Assembly: GCA_963776845.1 (NCBI GenBank)
Contig: CAVZOJ010000002.1
Coordinates: 248,001-312,000, forward strand
DNA: 64,000 nucleotides
DNA from: Roseitranquillus sp963776845
Lineage (GTDB): Bacteria; Pseudomonadota; Alphaproteobacteria; Rhodobacterales; Rhodobacteraceae
Direction: 5' to 3'
Shown here: one piece after another, positions 1 through 8,446 of the stretch
Layout of the letters: every line of letters starts with the position of its first letter
How positions within the stretch are numbered: the stretch's first letter is position 1
The notes under the pieces: generated by a model
The model's database searches: none
The model's input: only the letters and a program-made list of their open reading frames with translations
What the model was told of the DNA's origin: nothing
Translations under genes and position numbers: made by a program

Positions 1-132
1 ACCACGGTGATGTCTATGGCGTCGCTCCAGGTCGCGATCTTCCACCAGTTGGGCGCGGTCGTGCTTTGGACGCTGATCCTGCGCGCCCGCTTCCTGGCCA
101 GGTATCCCGTGGCGCAGTCGGTCCGCGGATGA
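1..132 (+). CDS. ctaA: Heme A synthase CtaA, C-terminal end (partial)
   Basis: The window opens inside this gene. Frame 1 is open from base 1 to a TGA at 130-132 and encodes 43 residues containing FHQLGAVVLWTLILRARFLA. This matches the last transmembrane helix and tail of the alphaproteobacterial CtaA/COX15 family, with the heme-ligand-type His in the HQ(L/I)GAV motif. CtaA converts heme O to heme A for cytochrome aa3 oxidase in the inner membrane. The stop overlaps the ATG of the next gene (ATGA), so the two are probably co-transcribed. The call rests on a short fragment. Confidence 0.72.
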   Translation, partial: TTVMSMASLQVAIFHQLGAVVLWTLILRARFLARYPVAQSVRG

Positions 133-1611
133 GCGCGTATTCGGACCTGATGGCCTACCAGCGTGAGACCGAGGCGCTGGCTGAGATCGCAGGTCGTCTG
201 GCGTGGGACCAGGAGACCGTGATGCCGCGCGGCGCGGCGCCGCAGCGCGCCGACGAGATGGCCGCGATCGAATCGATCCTGCACGAGCGGCGCATGAACC
301 CGCGCGTTGGTGAGTGGCTTGCGGCAGTCGAGGGCGACGCGGCCCTCGGCGAAGTTGAGAACGCGCAGATCCGCCATATCCGCCGAACGTACGAGCGCAC
401 CTCTCGCGTGCCGATGCAACTCGCGGCTGAGATCGCGAGGACCACCAGCCGGGCGCAGGGCGCCTGGGCCGAAGCGCGCGGGGCCAGCGATTTCGCAGCC
501 TTCGCACTGACACTCGAAACTGTAGTGGAACTGAAACGGCGGGAGGCCGAGGCGTTGAGCGACGGCGGGTCGCTCTACGACGCGCTTCTCGACGACTACG
601 AGCCCGGCGCAACGACGCAGTTCCTCGACGATCTCTTCGGCGCGATGCGGCCGCGCCTCGTGGCGCTACGGGAAAAGGTGCTCGGCTCGGACCGGCGGCC
701 AAAGGTGTTGTCCGGCGATTTCGAGGAACGGGCACAGCTCGCGCTCTCGTCCGAGCTGGCCCTGGCGTTCGGCTACGACCTCGCCCACGGACGGATCGAC
801 AAGGCGGTGCACCCGTTCTCCTCGGGGTCCGGCCTCGACGTGCGGATCACGACCCGCACGCAGCCGCACGATCCGTTCAACTGCTTCTACTCGACGATCC
901 ACGAAGTCGGGCACGCCACCTACGAGCAGGGGGTCGACGACGTCTACGCGCTGACGCCGGTGGGTCGCGGCGTCTCCATGGGCGTCCACGAGAGCCAGAG
1001 CCGCATCTACGAGAACCAGCTCGGCCGCAGCCGCGCCTTCACGGCCTTCCTGTACGGCCGCATGCGTCAGGCCTTCGGCTCGTTCGGCATCGTACGATTC
1101 CGACGCGTTCTACGCTGCCGTCAATCGCGTGCACCCCGGATACATCCGCACCGAGGCGGACGAGGTTCACTACAACCTACACGTCCTGATGCGGTACGAC
1201 CTCGAGCGGGCGATGATTTCGGGCGATCTTGCCGTTCGGGATCTTCCGTCAGCGTGGAACGAGCGGTTCGAGCGCGACTTCGGCGTGGCGGTCGACAGCG
1301 ATGCGAACGGCTGTCTTCAGGACGTGCATTGGTCGGTCGGGCTCTTTGGCTACTTTCCGACCTACACGCTCGGCAACGTGTATGCCGGATGCTTGCACGT
1401 GGCGCTACTACGGGACCTTCCCGATCTTGACGACGCGCTGATCCACGGCGATCCGTCGCCCGCGACGGGCTGGCTGCGCGAGCATCTCCAGCGACACGGG
1501 GGTCTCCGTCCGCCGCGCGAGACGATCGCCCGCGCCTGCGGCCAGGAGCCGTCCGAGGCGCCGCTGCTCGACTATCTCGAGGCGAAGTTCGGCGACCTCT
1601 ACGGGCTCTAG
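129..1611 (+). pseudogene. Carboxypeptidase Taq-type (M32) metallopeptidase, one frameshift
   Basis: An M32 metallocarboxypeptidase removes C-terminal residues using a metal held by an HExxH motif. The first frame runs from the ATG at 129 and holds IHEVGHATYEQG, the zinc motif. Near 1093 the reading frame changes by one base. The second frame continues with YDSDAFYAAVNRVHPGY and the conserved family C-terminus ending at 1611. Restoring the frame by dropping one T (ATCGTACGATTC to ATCGACGATTC) gives FGIDDSDAF, the expected family sequence, and a full-length protein of about 493 residues. A single extra base in an otherwise perfect gene suggests either a recent mutation or a sequencing error. 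The gene overlaps ctaA by four bases and converges on the next gene. Confidence 0.85.
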
Positions 1612-2393
1612 CCGCGCTCGCTCCAGACAGGCTTGCGCTTTTCGATGAAGGCCGAGATGCCCTCGGCCGTCTCGTCGGACATCATGTTCTCGACCATCGC
1701 CGCCTGCGTCAGCGCATAGGCCTGCGCGAGCGGAACCTCCAATTGATCGTAGAACGTCCGCTTGCCGATCCGAACCGCGGTGTCGAGCTTCGAGGCCACC
1801 TGACGCGCCAGCGCGTCGGTCTCCTCGCGCAGGCGGTCTGCCGGAACGACGCGGTTGACGAGGCCAAGTTCCTCGGCACGGGCCGCATCGACGAAGTCGC
1901 CCGTCACCAGCATCTCGAACGCCTTCTTGCGGGGGACGTTGCGGCTGAGCGCGACCATCGGCGTCGAGCAGAAAAGCCCGATGTTGACGCCGTTCACGCC
2001 GAACCGCACACCCTCCGCCGCGACGGCGAGGTCGCAGGAGGCGACGAGCTGGCATCCCGCGGCGGTCGCGATGCCGCCCACTTCGGCGATGACCGGCCGT
2101 GGCAGCTGCCGGATTGCCATCATCATGGCGGCGCAGCGGCCGAAAAGGTCGTCGAAATAGGCCGCCCCGCCATCCGGGGCAGAGCGCGCGGCCTGCATCT
2201 CCTTGAGGTCGTGACCGGCACAAAAGGCCTTCCCGGAGCCAGCCAACACGACGACCCTTACGCCCGGGTCCGCACCCAATTCCGCGAACGCGGCCGAGAG
2301 CTTCGCGAGCATCTCGTCGGACAGCGCGTTCAGCCGCTCCGGCGCCGTCATCGTCAGCCGAGTCACTCCCGCATCGTCGCTCCGCTCCAGCAT
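1608..2393 (-). CDS. Enoyl-CoA hydratase/isomerase family protein
   Basis: Crotonase-fold protein of 261 residues from the chosen start. The ATG at 2393 is preceded by GGAGG six bases upstream, whereas an in-frame ATG at 2417 has no comparable site. The oxyanion-hole region reads AGSGKAFCAGHDLKEM, followed by GGIATAAGCQLVASCDLAVA and GVNIGLFCSTPMVALSR. These place it in the ECHDC3-like branch rather than with the classical two-glutamate hydratases, since the usual catalytic glutamate region is not obvious. The likely role is acyl-CoA metabolism in the cytoplasm, exact substrate unknown. It converges with the M32 gene, overlapping it by four bases, and is divergent from the thioesterase gene. 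Confidence 0.85.
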   Translation of the reverse strand: MLERSDDAGVTRLTMTAPERLNALSDEMLAKLSAAFAELGADPGVRVVVLAGSGKAFCAGHDLKEMQAARSAPDGGAAYFDDLFGRCAAMMMAIRQLPRPVIAEVGGIATAAGCQLVASCDLAVAAEGVRFGVNGVNIGLFCSTPMVALSRNVPRKKAFEMLVTGDFVDAARAEELGLVNRVVPADRLREETDALARQVASKLDTAVRIGKRTFYDQLEVPLAQAYALTQAAMVENMMSDETAEGISAFIEKRKPVWSERG

Positions 2394-2446
2394 CTTGTCC
2401 TCCGTCCGGGTTTGCATCAGCGTAACCGAGCCAGGATGGGGGCGCC

Positions 2447-2881
2447 ATGGATACGGTGATGGGGGCGGCGGCGCTCCAGGATTTTCTCGACGCGGAGTTT
2501 CCCCAGGTCGCGCCGGACTTCGTGGTCGAGCGGGTCTCGCCGATGCAGGCGGAGGTCCGAATGCGGGTCGGCGAACGCAATCTCAGACCCGGCGGAACCG
2601 TCTCGGGCCCGTCCATCTTCGCCCTCGCCGACGTGTCCGTCTACCTGGCGATCCTTGCCATGCTGGGACCGGTGGCGCTGGCCGTCACGACGAACTGCTC
2701 CATCGACTTCATGCGCAAGCCGGCGGCGGGTACCGACCTCACGGCGAAGGCTCGCTTGCTCAAGCTTGGTCGCGTCCTCGCGGTGGGTGACGTGTTGATC
2801 CACTCGGACGGCGAGGCCCCCGTCGCGCGAGCATCGCTGACCTACTCGATCCCGCCGAAGCTCAATCCATCGGCGGCGTGA
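2447..2881 (+). CDS. PaaI-family acyl-CoA thioesterase (hotdog fold)
   Basis: A 144-residue single-domain hotdog protein. The segment RNLRPGGTVSGPSIFALADV is the hotdog central helix and loop, and TNCSIDFMRKPAAGTDL is the following strand typical of PaaI-type thioesterases. Members hydrolyse acyl-CoA or aryl-CoA esters as oligomers in the cytoplasm; the substrate cannot be told from sequence. It is divergent from the enoyl-CoA hydratase 54 bases away, so the two may share a control region and act in the same CoA-ester pathway. Confidence 0.82.
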   Translation: MDTVMGAAALQDFLDAEFPQVAPDFVVERVSPMQAEVRMRVGERNLRPGGTVSGPSIFALADVSVYLAILAMLGPVALAVTTNCSIDFMRKPAAGTDLTAKARLLKLGRVLAVGDVLIHSDGEAPVARASLTYSIPPKLNPSAA

Positions 2882-2987
2882 AGTTGTCGCTGAAGTCCCG
2901 ATGAGCGGAAGGCCGCAACATTCTTCGACCCGCAGATGCTTACCCTCGCACATGCGTTGTAGCGATTTTTAAAGAGACTCCACGGCA

Positions 2988-3117
2988 ATGAATCGAGACC
3001 CCATCATGAGCGACATCGCATACGAGCTAGGTCCCCAGGACCCGACCATTGACGTCGAAGCTGCGGTAAAGGCAGGGCAGTCCCACGCAGAGGACTATCA
3101 ATCCGCAACACCGCACA
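2988..3117 (+). pseudogene. Hypothetical protein, N-terminal fragment cut by an IS
   Basis: An open frame begins at ATG 2988 (a second ATG lies at 3006) and encodes an acidic N-terminus containing MSDIAYELGPQDPTIDVEAA before running into the left end of the IS903-type element at 3118. I do not recognise the protein. No continuation of the frame is evident on the far side of the IS, and the 9-bp flanks of the IS do not match, so sequence was probably lost along with the insertion. Confidence 0.35.
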
Positions 3118-4185
3118 GGCTCTGTTGCACAAATCGGCTGATGGCCAAGGTTCCCCTTTACCCGGAGGGGACTCATCCGACGGGCTCTGTGACGGGTATG
3201 CCGAGCGGGGTGTAGCCGTTCAGGACGGCGATGCGGACTTGGATCTCGGCAACCTGCCGGTTGAAGTCCCGTGCCATGAGCCGTTGCCCCAGCAGTTTCA
3301 TGCAATGCATCTTTGTCTCGACGCGGCTCCGGCGGTGGTATCCGCGCCATCGTCGCGAGAGCGCGCGACCGAGGTAATTCGCGGCGCGCAGGATCTCGTT
3401 TCGGGCCTGGGCGCCAGCGGTGGCGGTCGTCCATGGTTTCGCATTCTTGCGGGGCGGAATAACCGCATGGGCACCTCGATCCGCGATGGCATCGTGGCCG
3501 CGTGTCATAGTCGCCGTCCGCCGTGACACTGCCAATCTCCTGGTCCTCCGAAATCTGGCTGAGGAGGTCAGGCAGGACAGGTGCATCACCGATGTGGCTC
3601 CCGGTGATCTCGCGGTGATCTCGCGGTGATCTCGACGGGGCGGATCTCCAGCGTTTCCCCGTCGATCCCGATGTGGATCTTTCGCCAGACCCGCCGTTTT
3701 GGGCCGCCATGCTTGCGGGCGTGCCACTCGCCTTCACCTTCGACCTTGATACCCCGTGCTGTCGATCAGCAGGTGCAACGGCCCTCTGGGCCCACGATAC
3801 GCGATGTTCACGGCGAGGGACGTCTGGCGGCGAGACAGCGTGCTGAACTCAGGCACCGTCCAGTCGAGACCGACCAGCCGCAACAGGCTCTCGACGAAGC
3901 CCGTCGTCTGCCGCAGCGCCGTGCCGAACGGCACCTTCATCGTCAGGCACGTCTGGATCGCGGTGTCACTGCAGGTCTGCTGACGGCCACGCTTGCCTGT
4001 CGGCGCGGCATCCCAGATCATCTCGGGGTCGAACCAGATCGTCAGCGAGCCCCGGCGCTTGAGCGCCTCGTTACAGGCCGGCCAGTTCCTGGTCTTGTAG
4101 GTCGGTCGTGGGGTCTGCTCATGCATCCCAGCTACCACACTGGATTCACGAGATGAATCCTTCACGCGATTTGTGCAACGGAGCC
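3118..4185 (-). mobile_element. IS5-family (IS903 group) insertion sequence, decayed
   Basis: The element is bounded by inverted ends GGCTCTGTTGCACAAAT at 3118 and its complement ATTTGTGCAACGGAGCC ending at 4185, with one mismatch. This is characteristic of the IS903 group of IS5. Length is 1068 bp with one transposase gene on the minus strand. The 9 bp on each side do not match, so no target duplication survives, consistent with a rearrangement after insertion. Confidence 0.82.
3173..4126 (-). pseudogene. IS903-type transposase, frameshifted
   Basis: The N-terminal part (start at 4126) contains YKTRNWPACNEALKRRGSLT, TTGFVESLLRLVGLDWTVPE, LSRRQTSL and LLIDSTG, all typical of the IS903 transposase. 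The frame then breaks twice. An extra T near 3750 disrupts IDSTGIKV. A tandem duplication of an 11-bp unit (CGCGAGATCAC) near 3605-3640 adds 22 bases. The catalytic region VTADGDYDT and the C-terminal RNEILRAANYLGRALSRRW lie in other frames and end at 3173. The gene cannot make an active enzyme without correction. Confidence 0.8.
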
Positions 4186-4466
4186 GCACTCGACCCTCTT
4201 TCCCCCACGACCGGGCAGTGGCGATATCGCATCCGGTCGCGACTACCGGCGCAAGATCGCTCAGGAAATACTGCCGCCGCTCGTTTACCGTCGGCTTGCC
4301 GGACCACTTCGTCGGGTCGGCTTCTGAGCGGGCAGCTACCATGGAATTGTAGAAGTCAGAACTGTGGTATAGGGAAACCACACGCCTAACTTCAAGACTA
4401 AACTCGACAATTCCGCCATGTTCGCGCTTGACCTAGGACTTGGAACGGTTATGACCGGGTCATCTG
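4186..4466. other. Spacer between the IS and the ribosomal operon
   Basis: About 280 bp between the IS903-type end and the rplM leader. The minus strand is open from 4381 toward the IS (it includes ADPTKWSGKPTVNERRQYF), but I recognise no family and it runs straight into the IS end, so it may be a truncated gene or chance. A TTGACC hexamer about 80 bp upstream of rplM, at the end of this spacer, could be the -35 of the rplM promoter. Confidence 0.3.
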
Positions 4467-4497
4467 GGCGTCCTGACAGGGACGCCTCTCGACTTTT
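4467..4497 (+). promoter_or_regulatory. Hairpin plus T-tract in the rplM leader (possible attenuator)
   Basis: A perfect 7-bp stem GGCGTCC/GGACGCC (4467-4473 and 4480-4486) with a 6-base loop is followed by a CTTTTTAG tract at 4493-4500, only about 12 bases before the rplM ATG at 4512. The layout is that of an intrinsic terminator placed within a leader, as used for autogenous control of ribosomal protein operons. Its position also buries the likely Shine-Dalgarno region close to the structure. Function is inferred from shape only. Confidence 0.4.
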
Positions 4498-4511
4498 TAG
4501 GGACGACACCG

Positions 4512-4976
4512 ATGGGAACGTACACCGCGACACCGGCGGACATCGAGAAGCGATGGGTGGTTATCGACGCCGAGGGCGTCGTGCTGGGCCGCCTCGCCTC
4601 GATTGTCGCCATGCGCCTGCGCGGAAAGCACAAGGCGACCTTCACGCCGCATATGGACATGGGTGACAACGTCATCGTCATCAACGCCGACAAGGTGCAA
4701 CTTACGGGCAACAAGCGGGTGGAGAAGACCTACTATCGCCATACTGGCTATCCCGGCGGGATCAAGTCGACGACTGCCGAGAAGGTGCTCGAGGGTAAGC
4801 ATCCCGAGCGTGTGGTCGAACTGGCGGTCAAGCGGATGCTCCCGAGCAACCGGCTCAGCCGGAAGGTCATGGGCAACCTCCGCATCTATGCCGGAGCGGA
4901 CCACCCGCACGAGGCCCAGAACCCCGAGATCATCGACGTCAAGGCGATGAACAAGAAGAACACGAGGACCGCGTGA
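4512..4976 (+). CDS. rplM: 50S ribosomal protein L13
   Basis: A 154-residue L13, usual length for alphaproteobacteria, which have a slightly long N-terminus. Conserved stretches include RWVVIDAEGVVLGRLAS, KHKATFTPHMDMGDNVIVIN, TYYRHTGYPGG and RMLPSNRLSRKVMGNLRIYA. It assembles early into the 50S subunit. It lies directly upstream of rpsI with an ATGA overlap, the standard rplM-rpsI operon. Confidence 0.97.
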   Translation: MGTYTATPADIEKRWVVIDAEGVVLGRLASIVAMRLRGKHKATFTPHMDMGDNVIVINADKVQLTGNKRVEKTYYRHTGYPGGIKSTTAEKVLEGKHPERVVELAVKRMLPSNRLSRKVMGNLRIYAGADHPHEAQNPEIIDVKAMNKKNTRTA

Positions 4977-5467
4977 TGGCCGAAGAAATCAGATCGCTCG
5001 AAGAGCTCGACCAGGCCGTCGAGGGCACCGACGCCGCGCTGCCCGAGGCGGAGGCTCCGCGGGAGCCGGTGCGCGACGACCTCGGCCGTTCGTACGCGAC
5101 GGGCAAGCGCAAGGACGCGGTCGCCCGCGTCTGGATTCGCCCGGGCAACGGCAAGGTCACAGTCAACGGCAAGGAACTGAACAGCTACTTTGCCCGTCCG
5201 GTGCTGCAGATGATCCTGCGCCAGCCGTTTCAGGTTGCGGGGGTCGAAGGTCAGTTCGACGTGCAGGCGACCGTCAAGGGCGGTGGCCTCTCGGGGCAGG
5301 CTGGTGCGGTCAAGCACGGCATCTCCAAGGCGCTGCAGCTCTATGATCCATCGCTGCGTTCGCCGCTCAAGGCTGCTGGCTTCCTGACCCGCGACAGCCG
5401 CGTCGTGGAGCGCAAGAAGTACGGTCGCGCAAAGGCCCGTCGTTCGTTCCAGTTCTCCAAGCGCTGA
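4976..5467 (+). CDS. rpsI: 30S ribosomal protein S9
   Basis: The start is ATG 4976, overlapping the rplM stop by one base; the GTG three bases upstream is less likely. The protein has about 163 residues: an acidic alphaproteobacterial N-terminal extension, then SYATGKRKDAVARVWIRPG, VNGKELNSYFARPVLQ and the signature C-terminus KKYGRAKARRSFQFSKR, whose terminal Lys-Arg contacts P-site tRNA in the 30S subunit. It is translationally coupled to rplM. Confidence 0.97.
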   Translation: MAEEIRSLEELDQAVEGTDAALPEAEAPREPVRDDLGRSYATGKRKDAVARVWIRPGNGKVTVNGKELNSYFARPVLQMILRQPFQVAGVEGQFDVQATVKGGGLSGQAGAVKHGISKALQLYDPSLRSPLKAAGFLTRDSRVVERKKYGRAKARRSFQFSKR

Positions 5468-5478
5468 CGCATGTTCAT

Positions 5479-5513
5479 TCGGGAGGGGCGCGCTATCAGC
5501 GGGCTGCTCCCGA
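5479..5513 (+). terminator. Possible transcription terminator after rpsI
   Basis: An inverted repeat TCGGGAG (5479-5485) and CTCCCGA (5507-5513) encloses a 21-base GC-rich loop, 12 bases after the rpsI stop and before the convergent GAF-HisKA-REC gene. There is no T-run on either side, so it is a weak candidate for a bidirectional stop. Confidence 0.3.
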
Positions 5514-5521
5514 CCGAGGGG

Positions 5522-6637
5522 TCACGCGGCGATTTTGGCTGTCTGCAGCTTCATGAGCTCGCGAATGATCGCCTCCCTGCGCACCGGCTTGGCGACGTGC
5601 GCGTCGAACCCTGCCTCGAAATAGCGCGCCACCTGCTCGGGAAGCGAGTGCGCCGTGACGGCGACAACCATAACCCGGTCAGGCTGGTGCGCCCGGATCT
5701 CTCTCAGCACATCGAAACCCGATGCGCCAGGCATCGAAATGTCGAGAAAGGCGACGTCGAACGTCGTCGACATGATCGCCGCGATGGCGTCCTGCCCGTC
5801 TGCTACAACGGCGACCTCTACCCCTAGGGGTGACAGCATCCGCTCCAGGATGAAGCGGTTCGTCCTGTTGTCGTCGGCGACCAGCGCGCGCACACCCGGA
5901 AAGCGCGCCGGGACGGTGCCCAGGTCCGGCGGCGCCTCGACGTAGTCGATGAGCCGGTTCGCCGCAGCGACCATGCTGTCGCACGCCTCCCTGAACTGGC
6001 CGACGAAGTTTGGGTCCGACAGGTCGTCGGGCTGCATCACGTCGAGCAGGCCCGTCACGCCGTTGAGAGGGGTCCTCAGTTCGTGCGTCACGCGCTCGAA
6101 GAACCGCGCACGCCGCTCCAGGATCTCCTCGATCTCCGAGCGGGTCTTTCTCTCCGTCATGTCGACACTGCGGTTCCGGATCTGGGCCGTGACGAGCCGT
6201 GCCAGCCGCGACAGGATAGAGAGATCTGCTTCGCCCCATTCACGTGGCACGTGATCGATGGCGCAGAGGGCGCCTATGGGTCTTCCCTTCGGGTCGTGTA
6301 TCGGCATCCCGAGATAGGCGACGACGTTGAGGGACGTGATCGCGGGGTTGTTCCGGACGAGCGGATGCTGGAGCGCGTTCGCAACGACCAGAGGGGCATC
6401 CGCGGCCTTCACGTGCCGGCAGAAGGAGTGCGAGATCGGCGTCTCGCAGATGCTGTCGGGCAAGCCGCGTCGGCTCGCAAAGTACTGCCTCTCCTCCTCG
6501 TTCAGGACGAGGGAGACCAAGGCGACCGGAACATGAAGCGTCTCGACGACCAGATCCGCCACATCGTCCAGTCCAGCGTCGGACGGTCCATCGACCAGCC
6601 CAAGCGCTGCGGGGTTTGGTGTAGATGCTTGCGTCAT
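5522..6637 (-). CDS. GAF-HisKA-receiver protein lacking a kinase ATPase domain
   Basis: A 371-residue signalling protein. The start at 6637 has GGAGG seven bases upstream; the frame is open further back but without a better site. An N-terminal GAF domain (about residues 30-165, including ETPISHSFCRHV and GMPIHDPKGRPIGALCAIDH) is followed by a HisKA dimerisation helix with the phospho-acceptor box FFERVTHELRTPLNGVTGLL. After only about 60 more residues comes a receiver domain (ALVADDNRTNRFILERML, phospho-acceptor D in AFLDISMPG, K in HVAKPVRR). The HATPase_c domain with N, G1 and G2 boxes that normally separates HisKA and receiver is absent, and no frameshift is evident. It could be a phosphotransfer partner or a receiver that sequesters another kinase. 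Confidence 0.8.
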   Translation of the reverse strand: MTQASTPNPAALGLVDGPSDAGLDDVADLVVETLHVPVALVSLVLNEEERQYFASRRGLPDSICETPISHSFCRHVKAADAPLVVANALQHPLVRNNPAITSLNVVAYLGMPIHDPKGRPIGALCAIDHVPREWGEADLSILSRLARLVTAQIRNRSVDMTERKTRSEIEEILERRARFFERVTHELRTPLNGVTGLLDVMQPDDLSDPNFVGQFREACDSMVAAANRLIDYVEAPPDLGTVPARFPGVRALVADDNRTNRFILERMLSPLGVEVAVVADGQDAIAAIMSTTFDVAFLDISMPGASGFDVLREIRAHQPDRVMVVAVTAHSLPEQVARYFEAGFDAHVAKPVRREAIIRELMKLQTAKIAA

Positions 6638-6773
6638 CACGTCCTCCAGCCAACGAGCTAGCGCGCGTGCCACCAACGTGACGTTAACGCCAAGCAGAGG
6701 CAGGAATGCGGTTGTTGGAGCATGGTTTGACCTCCATAACCGTGCGAGACCAGCGAAGGGTTCTACCGGCCGA

Positions 6774-7649
6774 ATGCTACCACCGGTCCTGTTCGATCGA
6801 GAGGCGCGCAGCGGCCTCACCCTGATCGCTCCCCCCGCGCTCTACGCGCTCCTGCTCCTTGCGATTCCGCTCGGCACGATCATCGCCTTCACCTTCTGGT
6901 CGCAGGATTTCCTGACGATCGTGCGGACCTTCACGCTCGAGAACTATCGCGAGGCCCTGACCGACCCGCTCTACCGGCAGCTCATCATCCGCTCGATTCT
7001 GATCGCGGGGGCCGTGACCATCGCGACCGTGCTGACGGCATTCCCGGTGGCGTACTTCGTCTCGTTTCGGGTCCGGCCGGAGCGCAAGGCGCTCTGGCTG
7101 TTCCTCATCACGATCCCGTTCTGGACCAGCTACCTGATCCGCGTGTTCCTGTGGAAGGTGATCCTCGGCTTCAACGGCGTGCTGAACACCTCGCTGCAGG
7201 GACTGGGCCTGATCGAGGAGCCGCTGTCGTTCATCCTCTACAACGCCAATGCCGTCGTCATCACTCTGGCTCACGCCTACGCGCCGTTCGCGATCCTGCC
7301 GATCTTCGTCGCGCTGGAGAAGATCGACCGCTCGCTGCTCGAAGCGTCGCGCGATCTTGGCGAGACGACCGTCTCCACCTTCTTCCGGGTGACCTTGCCG
7401 CTGTCGATCTCCGGCGTTGTGGCGGCGGCGCTCATCGTGTTCATCCCCACCATCGGCGACTACGTGACGCCGCGGCTCGTTGGCGGACCCGACGGGCTGA
7501 TGATCGCCAACATGATCCAGACGCAGTTCCTGCGCCTGAACAACGCTCCGCTCGGCGCGACGCTGGCGGTGATCTCGATGGCGGCCGTGGGAGCGATCTC
7601 TCTCGCGCTGATCCTCCTGTCGCGGCTCGTCGTCAGAGGGCGAACATGA
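6774..7649 (+). CDS. Polyamine-type ABC transporter permease (PotB-like)
   Basis: An inner-membrane permease of about 291 residues from ATG 6774; the frame is open upstream to 6678 but that part does not look like family sequence. It has six predicted membrane helices and the permease EAA loop LLEASRDLGETTVSTFFRVTLPLS, which contacts the ATPase. It resembles the PotB/PotH branch for putrescine, spermidine or related cations. It overlaps the next permease by four bases, and the three genes form one operon. No substrate-binding protein is adjacent. Confidence 0.85.
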   Translation: MLPPVLFDREARSGLTLIAPPALYALLLLAIPLGTIIAFTFWSQDFLTIVRTFTLENYREALTDPLYRQLIIRSILIAGAVTIATVLTAFPVAYFVSFRVRPERKALWLFLITIPFWTSYLIRVFLWKVILGFNGVLNTSLQGLGLIEEPLSFILYNANAVVITLAHAYAPFAILPIFVALEKIDRSLLEASRDLGETTVSTFFRVTLPLSISGVVAAALIVFIPTIGDYVTPRLVGGPDGLMIANMIQTQFLRLNNAPLGATLAVISMAAVGAISLALILLSRLVVRGRT

Positions 7650-8446
7650 GCGGCCTGCGCATCTACACCTTCGTCTACCTGATCTTTCTCTACGCGCCGA
7701 TCTTCCTGCTGCCGATCTTCGCGTTCAACGACAGCCAGATCATCGCTTTCCCGCTCAGCGGGTTCTCCACCCGTTGGTTCCGGGAGCTGGCGACGGTCGG
7801 CGCGCTGCACGATGCTGTCCTGACTTCGCTCTTTATCGCGGTGACGACGGCGATCCTGTCGACGCTCCTCGGAATCTGCGCCGCGCGGGCGGCGGCGAGA
7901 TACGTCTTCCCGGGCAAGCGTCCGCTCCTGGGCTTCATCATGTTGCCCCTCGTCCTGCCGGAGATCATCGTCGCGGTCTCGCTGCTGACGGTGATCCTCG
8001 GCCTGGGGCTGCAGCTGTCGTCGCTGACTGTCATCGCCGCTCACACGCTCATCTGCACGCCGTTCTCGATCGCGATCCTGCAGTCTGCCTTTGCCGGCCT
8101 CGACAGGTCTCTGGAGGAAGCTGCCTACGATCTCGGAGAGACGCGCTGGTCGACGTTCCGGCTGATCACCCTGCCGCTCGTGATGCCGGGCATCATCTCG
8201 TCGCTGCTGATCTCGTTCATCATCTCGCTCGACGAGTTCATCATCGCCTTCTTCCTGTCGGGGACCAGTCCGACGCTTCCGGTCTACATCTGGGGGCTCC
8301 TCCGCTTTCCCGCGCAGATCCCGGTCGTCATGGCACTGGGGACCATCCTGGTTCTGCTCTCCATCCTTTTGATCTCGGTCGCTGAATTCTATCGGCGCCG
8401 CGGGCTCGCGCGCAGCGGCGCAGCGAGCGCGGGAGGCTTTCTGTGA
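7646..8446 (+). CDS. Polyamine-type ABC transporter permease (PotC-like)
   Basis: A 266-residue second permease of the pair. It has hydrophobic helices and the EAA loop SLEEAAYDLGETRWSTFRLITLPL. ISLDEFIIAFFLSG is typical of the PotC/PotI branch. ATG 7646 overlaps the stop of the PotB-like gene (ATGA), and its own stop overlaps the GTG start of the ATPase gene. With the neighbouring genes it would form the membrane channel of an importer for polyamines or similar compounds. Confidence 0.87.
   Translation: MSGLRIYTFVYLIFLYAPIFLLPIFAFNDSQIIAFPLSGFSTRWFRELATVGALHDAVLTSLFIAVTTAILSTLLGICAARAAARYVFPGKRPLLGFIMLPLVLPEIIVAVSLLTVILGLGLQLSSLTVIAAHTLICTPFSIAILQSAFAGLDRSLEEAAYDLGETRWSTFRLITLPLVMPGIISSLLISFIISLDEFIIAFFLSGTSPTLPVYIWGLLRFPAQIPVVMALGTILVLLSILLISVAEFYRRRGLARSGAASAGGFL

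Noticed and set aside
1743..2459. 238-codon open frame on the plus strand
   Set aside because: It is antisense to the enoyl-CoA hydratase and has no recognisable domain.
3605..3640. Tandem GATCTCGCGGT repeats as a regulatory array
   Set aside because: The repeat is a 22-bp duplication within the decayed IS903 transposase coding sequence, explained by local slippage.
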